A stretch of DNA of 5,604 nt from Anaerolineae bacterium. GTDB taxonomy: Bacteria > Chloroflexota > Anaerolineae > 4572-78 > NAK82. Location: the NCBI GenBank assembly GCA_025062175.1, contig JANXAX010000181.1, forward strand, positions 1-5,604. Direction: 5' to 3'. This document shows, one piece after another, positions 1 to 5,604 of this stretch. Position 1 is the first letter of the stretch, and every line of letters begins with the position of its first letter. The notes below the pieces were generated by a model. It searched no databases. It saw only the letters and a list, made by a program, of their open reading frames with translations, and was not told the origin of the DNA. Position numbers and translations under genes: made by a program.

Positions 1-414
1 TTTTCCATCATCTTCCGCCAGCCCGCGACAGCAGCCCTGGCCTCGATTGCCACCTGGCTGTTCTTCACTGTCTTTTGGGGCATCCTGGCCGGCGTATTGG
101 CACCCATCCTGCAGCCGGTACGCTATGGGTTTCCCCAGGAAATCTTGGCCCAGGCCCAGTTAGAGCTGACCCTGACACGCTTCTCACCCAACACGCTGTA
201 CACCGAAGTGATGCTGGCGCTGCTACAGCCCACCGTCCGTTCGGTGGGACTGGTGTTGCCCATCCAGCTCCACGGCGCCATACTCGGGACGCCTCTGCCA
301 CTCAGCCAAAGCCTGCTGCTGGTGTGGCCGCAGCTGACCGGATTGATCGCGGCGACCATCCTCCTGTTTGCGCTAGGATATGTGCTGTTCCAGCGCCAGG
401 AGATCCGCGCCTAA
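1..414 (+). CDS. ABC-2 type transporter permease subunit, C-terminal part (5' truncated)
   Basis: The reading frame is open from the first base and stops at TAA 412-414, giving 137 residues; the start lies upstream of the window. Two hydrophobic stretches are clear: about residues 12-36 (from ALASIATWLFF to VLAPIL) and about 105-130 (from LLLVWPQLTG to LGYVLF). Between them is a polar, probably non-cytoplasmic region containing RFSPNTLYTEV. The protein ends in a short basic tail, FQRQEIRA. This layout (large loop with an SPNxxY-type motif, final membrane helix, RQEIRA tail) fits the C-terminal third of NosY-like ABC-2 permeases, which form the membrane channel of an ATP-driven exporter with a separate ATPase. 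The ATPase gene would be expected upstream but is not visible. The substrate cannot be deduced. Confidence is good for an ABC-2-like membrane protein and lower for any finer call. Confidence 0.75.
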   Translation, partial: FSIIFRQPATAALASIATWLFFTVFWGILAGVLAPILQPVRYGFPQEILAQAQLELTLTRFSPNTLYTEVMLALLQPTVRSVGLVLPIQLHGAILGTPLPLSQSLLLVWPQLTGLIAATILLFALGYVLFQRQEIRA

Positions 415-445
415 GCGTGGGGGCGGGACTACTGCCCATCAAGCA

Positions 446-479
446 GCCGTGCGCGCTTCGCAGAGGGAGCGCGCACGGC
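446..479 (+). terminator. Strong GC hairpin after the permease gene, terminator-like but without a T tract
   Basis: The arms GCCGTGCGCGC (446-456) and GCGCGCACGGC (469-479) pair perfectly over 11 bp. The inner bases extend the stem by three more pairs (T457-A468, T458-G467 wobble, C459-G466), leaving a 6-base loop GCAGAG (460-465). It lies 31 bases after the permease stop and well before the mutL promoter, which suits the end of the upstream transcript. The bases that follow (CCGTTATCATC) contain no T run, so it is not a textbook intrinsic terminator. It could instead stabilise an mRNA 3' end or work with a termination factor. Confidence 0.5.
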
Positions 480-590
480 CCGTTATCATCGCCTTACCGT
501 GCATGCTCCGCGAGCCACCGGCTTAGTACCCCTTATATTACAGAAATCTAGGTGACCCGTGCCCTTTTAATATACTTTTGTCCCGTAACT

Positions 591-619
591 TTGTCCTTTG
601 GCAACCGAATTGGTACAAT
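591..619 (+). promoter_or_regulatory. Probable sigma-70-type promoter of mutL with extended -10
   Basis: A -35-like TTGTCC (591-596, four of six matches to TTGACA) is followed by a 17-base spacer and the -10 hexamer TACAAT (614-619). The -10 is preceded by TG plus one base (611-613), making an extended -10, TGGTACAAT. Transcription would begin near 626, giving a leader of about 50 bases before mutL. The same nine-base core occurs upstream of hemA. This was judged by eye against the general bacterial consensus; the start site is predicted. Confidence 0.65.
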
Positions 620-633
620 TAAGTGAAAAGCGG

Positions 634-678
634 ATGCCAATGCGTCGAACCTGGAAACGCGAAGGATTTATCGCCTGA
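634..678 (+). promoter_or_regulatory. Possible 14-codon leader ORF ending on the mutL start codon
   Basis: ATG at 634 opens a frame encoding MPMRRTWKREGFIA. Its TGA (676-678) shares its last base with the mutL ATG (678-680), forming TGATG. A second in-frame ATG lies at 640. The first ATG is only about 8 bases after the predicted transcription start and has no clear ribosome binding site, while the mutL site AAGGA lies inside this frame. If translated, it could couple ribosomes onto mutL. It may equally be chance, as frames this short are common. No known leader peptide is recognised. Confidence 0.25.
662..666 (+). promoter_or_regulatory. Ribosome binding site of mutL
   Basis: AAGGA lies 11 bases before the ATG at 678, slightly further than ideal. 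It supports this start, and no in-frame ATG is apparent in the short leader upstream. The protein N-terminus (MPIQILPPEV) also aligns with the usual MutL start. Confidence 0.6.
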
Positions 679-2417
679 TGCCGATTCAAATATTGCCACC
701 CGAAGTGGCAGCCAAAATCGCTGCTGGTGAGGTAGTCGAACGTCCGGCTTCGGTCGTCAAGGAGCTGGTCGAGAACGCCCTCGATGCCGGCGCGCGTCAC
801 ATCCGCATCGAAGTGCGAGAAGGTGGGCGTCGCCTCATCCGGATCAGCGATGATGGCAGCGGCATCGCGCGCGCGGAGCTGCCATTGGCGTTTGCACGTC
901 ACGCCACCAGCAAATTGCGCGCACTCGAGGACCTCGAACGCATCCGTACGTTGGGCTTCCGCGGAGAAGCGCTTGCTTCCATTGCGGCGGTGTCCCGCGT
1001 CACGATGATGAGCCGTCCGGCGGATAGCCCCAGCGGTGTCATGCTCCAGCTGGAAGGGGGTGTGCAGACTCGCCAGAGCGAGGTGGGAATGGCACCTGGC
1101 ACCGTGGTGACGGTCGAGAATCTCTTCTACAACGTACCGGCACGGCTCAAGTTCCTCAAAGCACCGGCCACCGAGGCCGGTCACATTCACCGCGTGGTGA
1201 CTCGTTATGCCATGGCTTTTCCCGAAGTGCGCTTTCATCTCAAGCTCGACGGCCGTGATGTGTTGCAGACCAGTGGTGACGGCTCACTCTACAACGTCTT
1301 GCTGGAGCTGTTCGGCCCAGAGACCTGCCGTCAGTTGCTCGCCCTGCCAGAACAAGACATAAAAGAGGATGGGGCGTCCACGCAGGTGGGCGTAAGCGGT
1401 TACGTCGGCGCGCCGACGTTGCACCACGCCCAGCGCGAGCACATCACATTATTTGTCAACCGACGTTGGGTGCAAGACCGCATGCTCGCCGCAGCGATTG
1501 CCCAGGCATACCACACCCTGCTGCCTGCCGGCCGCTATCCGATGGCAGTGATCAACGTGACCCTGGATCCATCCGAAGTGGACGTCAACGTGCACCCCAC
1601 GAAAAACGAGGTGAAATTTCGTGACCCCCACACCGTCTTCCGGATGGTGCAACAAGCCGTGCGCCAAGCGCTCTTAGAAAAGGATTCCATTGCTGCGATT
1701 ACGCTCCGCTCCGAAGAGCGTATGCCAGCTAGGACTTCATCCCCTGCCGAAACCGGATGGCACCAGCTGGCCCATTTTGGATTCGAAGTGCAACGCACGC
1801 TTGACGACACGGACGGAGGACAAACCGCTTCCCAGACACGATTGCCGGTGTTGCGTGTTCTGGGACAGCTGGCTCTGACCTATGTGATCGCAGAGGGGCC
1901 AGATGGCCTCTACTTGATTGACCAACATGCCGCGCACGAACGCGTGTTATTTGAAGAAATGAAACGACACTGCGCGGCTGCAGCTGTGCCGAGCCAGCAA
2001 TTGCTTCCTCCCCTGTTGCTCGAGCTGACGCCCGGACAGGCCGCCGTGCTCGAGGCCGAGCGTGCGACGCTGAGCCAATTGGGCTTCGAGATCGAGCCAT
2101 TCGGCGGTTATACCTATCGCCTGTGCGCCGTGCCGGAGATGTTGGCCTGGGGCGACCCGGCTATGGCTCTGCGTGATATTCTGTCCGAGTTGGCGGAAGG
2201 TGGAATCCCTCCCACACGGCGCGCGGACGAACGGGTGATCACCATCGTATGCAAGCGTGCGGCCATCAAAGCGGGTCAGGCGCTTTCGCTGCATGAGATG
2301 CAGGAGCTCGTCCGCCGTCTGGAACAATGTCAAGCTCCACGCACGTGTCCACATGGACGTCCTACGATGCTATATCTAAGTGCCGCTCAGCTCGCACGCG
2401 AGTTTGGTCGTATATGA
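678..2417 (+). CDS. mutL: DNA mismatch repair protein MutL, endonuclease type
   Basis: MutL links mismatch recognition by MutS to strand removal in the cytoplasm. The 579 residues contain an N-terminal GHKL ATPase: Glu29 and Asn33 in VVKELVENALDAGA, Asp58 in SDDGSGI (57-63), TSKL (77-80), GFRGEAL (93-99), and the ATP-contacting Lys309 in NVHPTKNEVKF (304-314). A low-complexity linker spans about 333-388. The C-terminal dimerisation domain begins near 390 and carries the metal-dependent nicking motif DQHAxxExxxxE (Asp415, His417, Glu421, Glu426), CKRAAIKAG (525-533), CPHGRPT (557-563) and a terminal FGRI resembling the FKR end of nuclease-type MutL. QQLLPP (440-445) fits the Qxx[LI]xP beta-clamp-binding motif. 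All landmarks of an active MutL endonuclease are present, as in organisms without MutH. It has its own promoter, and no mutS is visible. The length is normal, with no frameshift seen. The family call is very secure; nuclease activity is inferred from motifs. Confidence 0.98.
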   Translation: MPIQILPPEVAAKIAAGEVVERPASVVKELVENALDAGARHIRIEVREGGRRLIRISDDGSGIARAELPLAFARHATSKLRALEDLERIRTLGFRGEALASIAAVSRVTMMSRPADSPSGVMLQLEGGVQTRQSEVGMAPGTVVTVENLFYNVPARLKFLKAPATEAGHIHRVVTRYAMAFPEVRFHLKLDGRDVLQTSGDGSLYNVLLELFGPETCRQLLALPEQDIKEDGASTQVGVSGYVGAPTLHHAQREHITLFVNRRWVQDRMLAAAIAQAYHTLLPAGRYPMAVINVTLDPSEVDVNVHPTKNEVKFRDPHTVFRMVQQAVRQALLEKDSIAAITLRSEERMPARTSSPAETGWHQLAHFGFEVQRTLDDTDGGQTASQTRLPVLRVLGQLALTYVIAEGPDGLYLIDQHAAHERVLFEEMKRHCAAAAVPSQQLLPPLLLELTPGQAAVLEAERATLSQLGFEIEPFGGYTYRLCAVPEMLAWGDPAMALRDILSELAEGGIPPTRRADERVITIVCKRAAIKAGQALSLHEMQELVRRLEQCQAPRTCPHGRPTMLYLSAAQLAREFGRI

Positions 2418-2452
2418 AATCGGAGCATTTCACCTGACTAATACTGAAGAAA

Positions 2453-2466
2453 AATGTGCGCACTTT
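2453..2466. promoter_or_regulatory. Imperfect palindrome between mutL and hemA, possible operator
   Basis: The perfect 8-base palindrome GTGCGCAC (2456-2463) is flanked so that 12 of 14 bases are symmetric (AA-T-GTGCGCAC-T-TT). Its left half, AATGTGC, recurs at 2487-2493, 34 bases downstream and just before the hemA -10. The position, about 45 bases upstream of the -10, would suit a transcription-factor site, but no known operator consensus is recognised and short palindromes arise by chance. Confidence 0.2.
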
Positions 2467-2507
2467 ATGAGTGCTAATCCAGTTTTAATGTGCAATGCGA
2501 CACCCTA

Positions 2508-2516
2508 TGGTACAAT
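2508..2516 (+). promoter_or_regulatory. Probable extended -10 promoter of the hemACD operon
   Basis: TGGTACAAT (2508-2516) is identical to the extended -10 element upstream of mutL. No good -35 hexamer lies 16-18 bases upstream (ATGTGC at 17 matches poorly), which is tolerable for extended -10 promoters. Transcription would start near 2523, leaving a leader of about 36 bases before hemA. It therefore also argues against any hemA start upstream of about 2523. Confidence 0.6.
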
Positions 2517-2535
2517 CATGTAGGTCTGCGTGGTC

Positions 2536-2562
2536 ATGGTGGACAGACAGGGGGTTGGATGA
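2536..2562 (+). promoter_or_regulatory. Possible 8-codon leader ORF overlapping the hemA start
   Basis: ATG at 2536 opens the frame MVDRQGVG, ending at TGA 2560-2562, which overlaps the hemA ATG (2559-2561) as ATGA, the classic coupling arrangement. It begins about 13 bases after the predicted transcription start and has only a weak AGG (2522-2524) ahead of it. The hemA ribosome binding site lies inside it. The peptide has no run of regulatory codons that would suggest attenuation. Coupling is possible but unproven. Confidence 0.25.
2549..2554 (+). promoter_or_regulatory. Ribosome binding site of hemA
   Basis: AGGGGG lies 4 bases before the ATG at 2559 (a G-rich run continues through TTGG). 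The spacing is short, but this is the only purine-rich site available, and it selects the MTSHILLVGLNHTTA start over the upstream in-frame ATG at 2490. Confidence 0.5.
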
Positions 2563-3878
2563 CTAGCCATATCTTGCTGGTGGGGCTCAATCACACGACC
2601 GCATCGGTCTGTTTGCGCGAAAAGCTGGCGATCAACGGGACAAGTCTGCCCGGTGCCCTGAGTCAGCTGCGTCGTATGAATGGCCACGAAGGTGGCACGT
2701 TGCATGAAGGTGTTATCCTTTCGACATGCAACCGTCTGGAAGTTTACACTGTCTGCCGCGATGCTGAGGGTGGCTACCACGCCGTGGTCGACTTCTTGTG
2801 TTGTAACCGCCGGCTGGCCGCCGAGGAATTTGTCCCCGCTTTATATCGCAAACGGGATGCCGAGGCGGTGCGGCACCTGATGCGCGTGGCATGTGGATTG
2901 GACTCGATGGTGATGGGCGAGCCGCAAATCCTCGGCCAGGTGACCGCTGCCTACCAGGCCGCTCTGGCTGGGCACAGCTGTGGAGCGGTGCTCAGCACCC
3001 TCTTTCGCCATGCCATCCGCGCCGGGAAGCGCGCGCATGCCGAAACGGCGATCAGCCGCCATGCCGTGACCGTCCCCTCGGTGGCCGCCACCCTTGCGGA
3101 GCAGGTGGTCGGCAGCCTGAGAAATCGTGTGGTGTTGGTCATGGGCGCCGGGGAGATGGGCGAGCTGGCGGTGCGCACGCTGATCGCACGCGGCGCCACC
3201 AGCATCATCGTCGCCAATCGCACCTACGATCGTGCCCTGGCTCTGGCGCGTGAGCTGGGCGGTGAGGCAATGACCTTCGAACGCCAGCTTGAAGCGTTGG
3301 TCCGCGCCGACATCGTCATCACCGCCACCGACGCGCCACACGTCATTCTGACGCGCGACAAGGTGGCCCAGGCGATGGCGCAACGTCCCGAACGTCCCCT
3401 GGTGATCGTGGACATCGCCGTGCCACGCGACACCGAGCCGACCGTGGCCGAGGTGCCCGGCGTGCGCCTGTTCGACATCGACGATTTGCAAACTGTGGCC
3501 AACGGCAACTTGGAAGCGCGCCAGCGCGAGATCCCACGCGTCGAGGCCATTGCCGCTGAGGAGGCCCAGGCGTTTATGTGTTGGTTTGAAACCCTGGAAG
3601 TGGTGCCCACTATCAGTGACCTGCGACGGTGGGCCGAAGAGGTGAAAACTATCGAGCTCGAAAAAGCTCTACGCCGCCTTCGCCATCTGGATGAACGCGA
3701 ACGGAAGGTGGTCCAGGCATTGGCCCATCGATTGGTGAATAAGTTCTTACACTTGCCCACGGTGCAACTGAAGCAGCGTGCTCTCGAAGGGCAGGGGCAT
3801 CACTATGCCAGCGCCATTCGGGATCTGTTCGGCCTCGGCTTGCGCGATTGTGAGACGCTCGACCCTGGGGATGTATAA
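2559..3878 (+). CDS. hemA: Glutamyl-tRNA reductase (first step of C5 tetrapyrrole synthesis)
   Basis: This cytoplasmic enzyme uses NADPH to reduce glutamyl-tRNA(Glu) to glutamate-1-semialdehyde, the committed step to 5-aminolevulinate. The 439 residues show the three family domains. The catalytic domain (about 1-155) has GLNHTTA near the start, the nucleophile Cys57 in LSTCNRLEVY (54-63), and HLMRVACGLDSMVMGEPQILGQV (106-128, given here only to place it), with His106 in the conserved position. The NADPH-binding domain (about 165-310) has GAGEMG (196-201) and VANRT (218-222). The helical dimerisation domain (about 320-425) ends in IRDLFGL (420-426). The start at 2559 was chosen because the family begins with this VGLNHTTA context and because an in-frame ATG at 2490 lies upstream of the predicted transcript start. 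It leads the hem operon, with hemC 21 bases downstream. Its presence implies the glutamate route and not the ALA-synthase route. No missing key residue is seen. Confidence 0.97.
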   Translation: MTSHILLVGLNHTTASVCLREKLAINGTSLPGALSQLRRMNGHEGGTLHEGVILSTCNRLEVYTVCRDAEGGYHAVVDFLCCNRRLAAEEFVPALYRKRDAEAVRHLMRVACGLDSMVMGEPQILGQVTAAYQAALAGHSCGAVLSTLFRHAIRAGKRAHAETAISRHAVTVPSVAATLAEQVVGSLRNRVVLVMGAGEMGELAVRTLIARGATSIIVANRTYDRALALARELGGEAMTFERQLEALVRADIVITATDAPHVILTRDKVAQAMAQRPERPLVIVDIAVPRDTEPTVAEVPGVRLFDIDDLQTVANGNLEARQREIPRVEAIAAEEAQAFMCWFETLEVVPTISDLRRWAEEVKTIELEKALRRLRHLDERERKVVQALAHRLVNKFLHLPTVQLKQRALEGQGHHYASAIRDLFGLGLRDCETLDPGDV

Positions 3879-3885
3879 CCTCATC

Positions 3886-3892
3886 GTGAGGA
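3886..3892 (+). promoter_or_regulatory. Ribosome binding site of hemC
   Basis: GTGAGGA lies 7 bases before the ATG at 3900, within the 21-base hemA-hemC gap. It favours that start over the alternative in-frame ATG at 3918, which has only a weak AAG upstream. Confidence 0.7.
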
Positions 3893-3899
3893 CGCTAAG

Positions 3900-4877
3900 A
3901 TGGCCCACGTTCCCAAGATGACATTGGTCCTGGGCACGCGTCCGAGCGCGTTGGCGCGCCGGCAGACCGAATGGGTCGCCCAATTGCTCCAGGCGGCCTG
4001 GCCGGAGCTCACCTTGGTGACGCGCGTCTACATCACCCGTGGCGACCGTGAGGCTCAGCGTCCTCTGCCCGAGATCGGTGGCAAAGGGCTCTTCACCGCC
4101 GAGATCGAAGCCGCCTTGCGTGCCGGCGAGATCGATGCGGCTGTCCACAGCTTGAAGGACTTGCCCATTGCCATGGCAGAGGATTTGGTGGTCGGTGCTG
4201 TTCCCGAACGTGCGCCGGCCTATGATGTGTTCATCTCCCGCCATCAGGTGGGCTTGCAAGCCCTACCGCCGGCACCGCGCATCGGCACCAGCAGCTTGCG
4301 CCGTGCGGCCCAGCTGCGGGCGCTGCGGCCCGACGCCGAGGTCATCAATCTGCGCGGCAACTTGGACACGCGCCTGCGCAAAGCGGCCACGCCGGACTAC
4401 GATGGGGTGGTGATCGCCGCCGCCGGGCTCGTGCGGCTGGGACTAGAAGTGCCCATCACCCATCCTTTCTCCTATGATGAGATGCTGCCGGCGCCGGCCC
4501 AGGGTGCGCTGGCGGTGCAGTGTCGCGCGGACGATCCGGCCATCCTCGACCTCTTGTATCCCATCCATCACTTCCCCACCTGGGCTGCGGTGACGGCAGA
4601 ACGAGCTTTTCTCAGCGGGCTGGGGGGCGGTTGTGCGGCGCCGGTGGCGGCCTATGCGACGCCTCATGCCACCGATGCCACGGTGCTATGGTTGCGCGGC
4701 ATGGTGGCGAGCTTGGATGGCCAGCGCATCGTGCGCGTCTCCGGAGAAGGGGACATCCATCGACCACAGGAGTTGGGGCAGCGGCTTGCCGAAGAGGCGC
4801 TGGCGCGTGGCGCGGCGGAATTGCTTGCCGAACGCGACCACTTGGCGGCAAGAAAAGAGAGGGAGCCCAGGAGCTGA
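3900..4877 (+). CDS. hemC: Porphobilinogen deaminase (hydroxymethylbilane synthase)
   Basis: HemC joins four porphobilinogen units head to tail into the linear tetrapyrrole hydroxymethylbilane, built on a covalently bound dipyrromethane cofactor. The 325-residue protein has the family landmarks in order: LGTRPSALARRQ (11-22, Arg14), EIGGKGLFTAEIE (58-70), HSLKDLP (83-89) with the catalytic Asp87, GTSSLRR (129-135), LRGNLDTRLRK (151-161), PAPAQGALAVQCR (197-209), and the cofactor cysteine Cys245 in GLGGGCAAP (240-248). The domain 3 fold follows, with a charged tail of about 15 residues (ERDHLAARKEREPRS) that makes it slightly longer than the usual 300-315. After the cofactor cysteine, Ala-Ala replaces the Gln/Arg-bearing residues of many homologues, which is a mild variation. 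It lies between hemA (21-base gap) and hemD (4-base gap), as expected for an operon supplying HemD directly. The identification is secure. Confidence 0.97.
   Translation: MAHVPKMTLVLGTRPSALARRQTEWVAQLLQAAWPELTLVTRVYITRGDREAQRPLPEIGGKGLFTAEIEAALRAGEIDAAVHSLKDLPIAMAEDLVVGAVPERAPAYDVFISRHQVGLQALPPAPRIGTSSLRRAAQLRALRPDAEVINLRGNLDTRLRKAATPDYDGVVIAAAGLVRLGLEVPITHPFSYDEMLPAPAQGALAVQCRADDPAILDLLYPIHHFPTWAAVTAERAFLSGLGGGCAAPVAAYATPHATDATVLWLRGMVASLDGQRIVRVSGEGDIHRPQELGQRLAEEALARGAAELLAERDHLAARKEREPRS
4869..4873 (+). promoter_or_regulatory. Ribosome binding site of hemD, inside the end of hemC
   Basis: AGGAG sits within the last codons of hemC, 8 bases before the hemD ATG (4882). Ribosomes terminating at the hemC TGA (4875-4877) would be next to this site, which favours translational coupling of the two consecutive enzymes. 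Confidence 0.7.
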
Positions 4878-4881
4878 GCCT

Positions 4882-5604
4882 ATGACAAAGGGACTAGCTG
4901 GCCTACGGGTGGTGATCACGCGCCCTGAAACCCAATCGGAAACCCTGTCGGAACGGCTGCGTCGGGCAGGGGCAGTGCCGATCTTGTTCCCGGTGATCAC
5001 GATCGCGCCGCCTGAACCAGGCGGTGCGCTGGACCAAGCGCTGCGGCACCTGCCGGAGTACCACTGGATCATCTTCACCAGCGTCAATGGAGTGCAACAG
5101 TTCTGCTATCGCTTGGCAGACATAGAGAGGATGTCTTCGCCTCAATCCCAAGGCATTCCTGAATTTCGTGGCAAGATCGCCGCCATCGGTCCCAAGACGG
5201 CGGAAACGCTGCGCCAGTTTGGGATCGCAGTCGATGTGGTGCCGCGCGAATATCGGGCTGAAGCCATCTTGGACGTCCTAGGAGACGTACGGAATATGCG
5301 CATCTTGTTGCCGCGGGCGGATATCGCCCGTGCCGAACTGGCACGCGGACTGCGCGAGCGCGGCGCCAGCGTGGACGAGGTGGTCGCGTACCGCACGCTG
5401 CCCGCCACACCACCCCCACACGCCTTCGCGCAGCTGCGCCAAGGGGTGGACGTAGTGACTTTCACCAGCTCTTCGACGGTGCGCCATTTCGTGGCGCTGA
5501 CGCGCGGGATCGACTACGGCGACCCAGCCATTGCCTGCATCGGCCCGGTCACCGCCGAAACCGCCCGCCAGCTGGGCCTGCGCGTCGATATCGTGGCCGA
5601 GGAA
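4882..5604 (+). CDS. hemD: Uroporphyrinogen-III synthase, 3' end cut by the window
   Basis: HemD cyclises hydroxymethylbilane while inverting ring D, giving uroporphyrinogen III, the common precursor of haem, sirohaem, cobalamin and chlorophylls. The frame is open for 241 codons to the last base, with no stop. Family marks are present despite the low conservation typical of HemD: VVITRP (10-15) near the start, WIIFTSVNG (62-70), IAAIGPKTAETL (99-110), LLPRAD (142-147), VAYRT (168-172) with a Tyr170 that matches the conserved active-site tyrosine region, VTFTSSSTV (192-200) and CIGPVTAETARQLG (219-232). These mark the two alternating lobes of the fold. The last residues, VDIVAEE, correspond to the strand just before the usual C-terminus, so about 10-20 residues are probably missing. 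There is no fused methyltransferase domain at the N-terminus. It starts 4 bases after hemC in the same operon. Confidence 0.93.
   Translation, partial: MTKGLAGLRVVITRPETQSETLSERLRRAGAVPILFPVITIAPPEPGGALDQALRHLPEYHWIIFTSVNGVQQFCYRLADIERMSSPQSQGIPEFRGKIAAIGPKTAETLRQFGIAVDVVPREYRAEAILDVLGDVRNMRILLPRADIARAELARGLRERGASVDEVVAYRTLPATPPPHAFAQLRQGVDVVTFTSSSTVRHFVALTRGIDYGDPAIACIGPVTAETARQLGLRVDIVAEE

Larger units (their letters stand above)
415..677. other. Intergenic region between the permease gene and mutL
   Basis: These 263 bases separate two units. The first part holds the GC hairpin. About 530-600 is clearly richer in A and T than the surrounding genes, and the promoter and mutL leader follow. 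No tRNA, convincing protein gene with its own ribosome binding site, or repeat was seen apart from the short leader frame listed separately. Confidence 0.7.

Noticed and set aside
75..551. Plus-strand frame of 158 codons running from the permease gene into the gap
   Set aside because: It is out of frame with a clear membrane protein, rich in Pro, Ala, Arg and His, and lacks hydrophobic or family features.
571..576. TATACT as an alternative mutL -10
   Set aside because: No usable -35 lies 16-18 bases upstream (CTAGGT at 17), whereas the element at 591-619 has a 17-base spacer and an extended -10. It could be a minor second promoter but this is not supportable.
567..1238. Long minus-strand open frame (223 codons) opposite the start of mutL
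   Set aside because: It lies antisense to the conserved ATPase domain of mutL, its product resembles nothing known to me and is His/Arg-rich as expected for a GC-biased shadow frame, and no ribosome site was found.
2415..2432. Hairpin TGAAAT / ATTTCA around the mutL stop codon as a terminator
   Set aside because: The stem is only 6 bp and AT-rich with no T tract after it; too weak to call.
2460..2474. Hairpin GCACT-TTATG-AGTGC as a mutL terminator
   Set aside because: It has a stem of only 5 bp, and the TTTT at 2483-2486 is 9 bases away with little support; termination of mutL remains unassigned.
2524..2548. GTCTG / CAGAC stem in the hemA leader next to the ribosome site
   Set aside because: A 5-bp stem with a 15-base loop is expected by chance in a GC-rich leader and no riboswitch pattern is recognised.
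2841..3491. Minus-strand open frame (216 codons) opposite hemA
   Set aside because: It overlaps the conserved catalytic and NADPH domains of hemA; its composition reflects the complement of GC-rich codons.
3918..3920. Alternative hemC start at the second in-frame ATG
   Set aside because: It has a weaker ribosome site than GTGAGGA before 3900, although the family N-terminus fits either; it remains a minor uncertainty of six residues.

Overview
This GC-rich window reads as ordinary chromosomal DNA from a bacterium that makes tetrapyrroles by the C5 (glutamyl-tRNA) route. All five protein-coding genes lie on the + strand. Gene content and protein style (an ABC-2 permease ending in RQEIRA, an endonuclease-type MutL, a hemA-hemC-hemD run, extended -10 promoters reading TGGTACAAT) recall Chloroflexota, for example Anaerolineae or relatives. 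That placement is an inference from pattern memory and was not tested by a search. No mobile element, CRISPR array, tRNA or rRNA was seen.

Layout. Positions 1-414 hold the C-terminal 137 residues of an ABC-2 type permease whose start lies outside the window. A 263-base gap (415-677) follows. It contains a strong GC hairpin (446-479) just after the permease stop, a relatively AT-rich stretch, and a good promoter (591-619). mutL (678-2417) is a complete 579-residue MutL with the DQHAxxExxxxE metal motif, so it is probably a nicking endonuclease of the MutH-independent mismatch-repair type. A 141-base gap (2418-2558) carries a second promoter with the same TGGTACAAT core. It is followed by hemA (2559-3878, glutamyl-tRNA reductase), hemC (3900-4877, porphobilinogen deaminase) and hemD (from 4882, uroporphyrinogen-III synthase, cut by the window end after 241 codons).

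How the genes work together. HemA reduces glutamyl-tRNA to glutamate-1-semialdehyde. After steps encoded elsewhere (HemL, HemB), HemC polymerises four porphobilinogens into hydroxymethylbilane, and HemD closes and inverts ring D to give uroporphyrinogen III, the branch point to haem, sirohaem, cobalamin and chlorophylls. The gaps of 21 and 4 bases indicate one hemACD transcript, probably continuing past the window. mutL appears to be a separate unit with its own promoter.

Nothing here is a clearly new system. The most unusual signal is that both promoters are followed by a tiny reading frame (14 and 8 codons) whose stop codon overlaps the start codon of the downstream gene (TGATG at mutL, ATGA at hemA). 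This may be translational coupling or may be chance.
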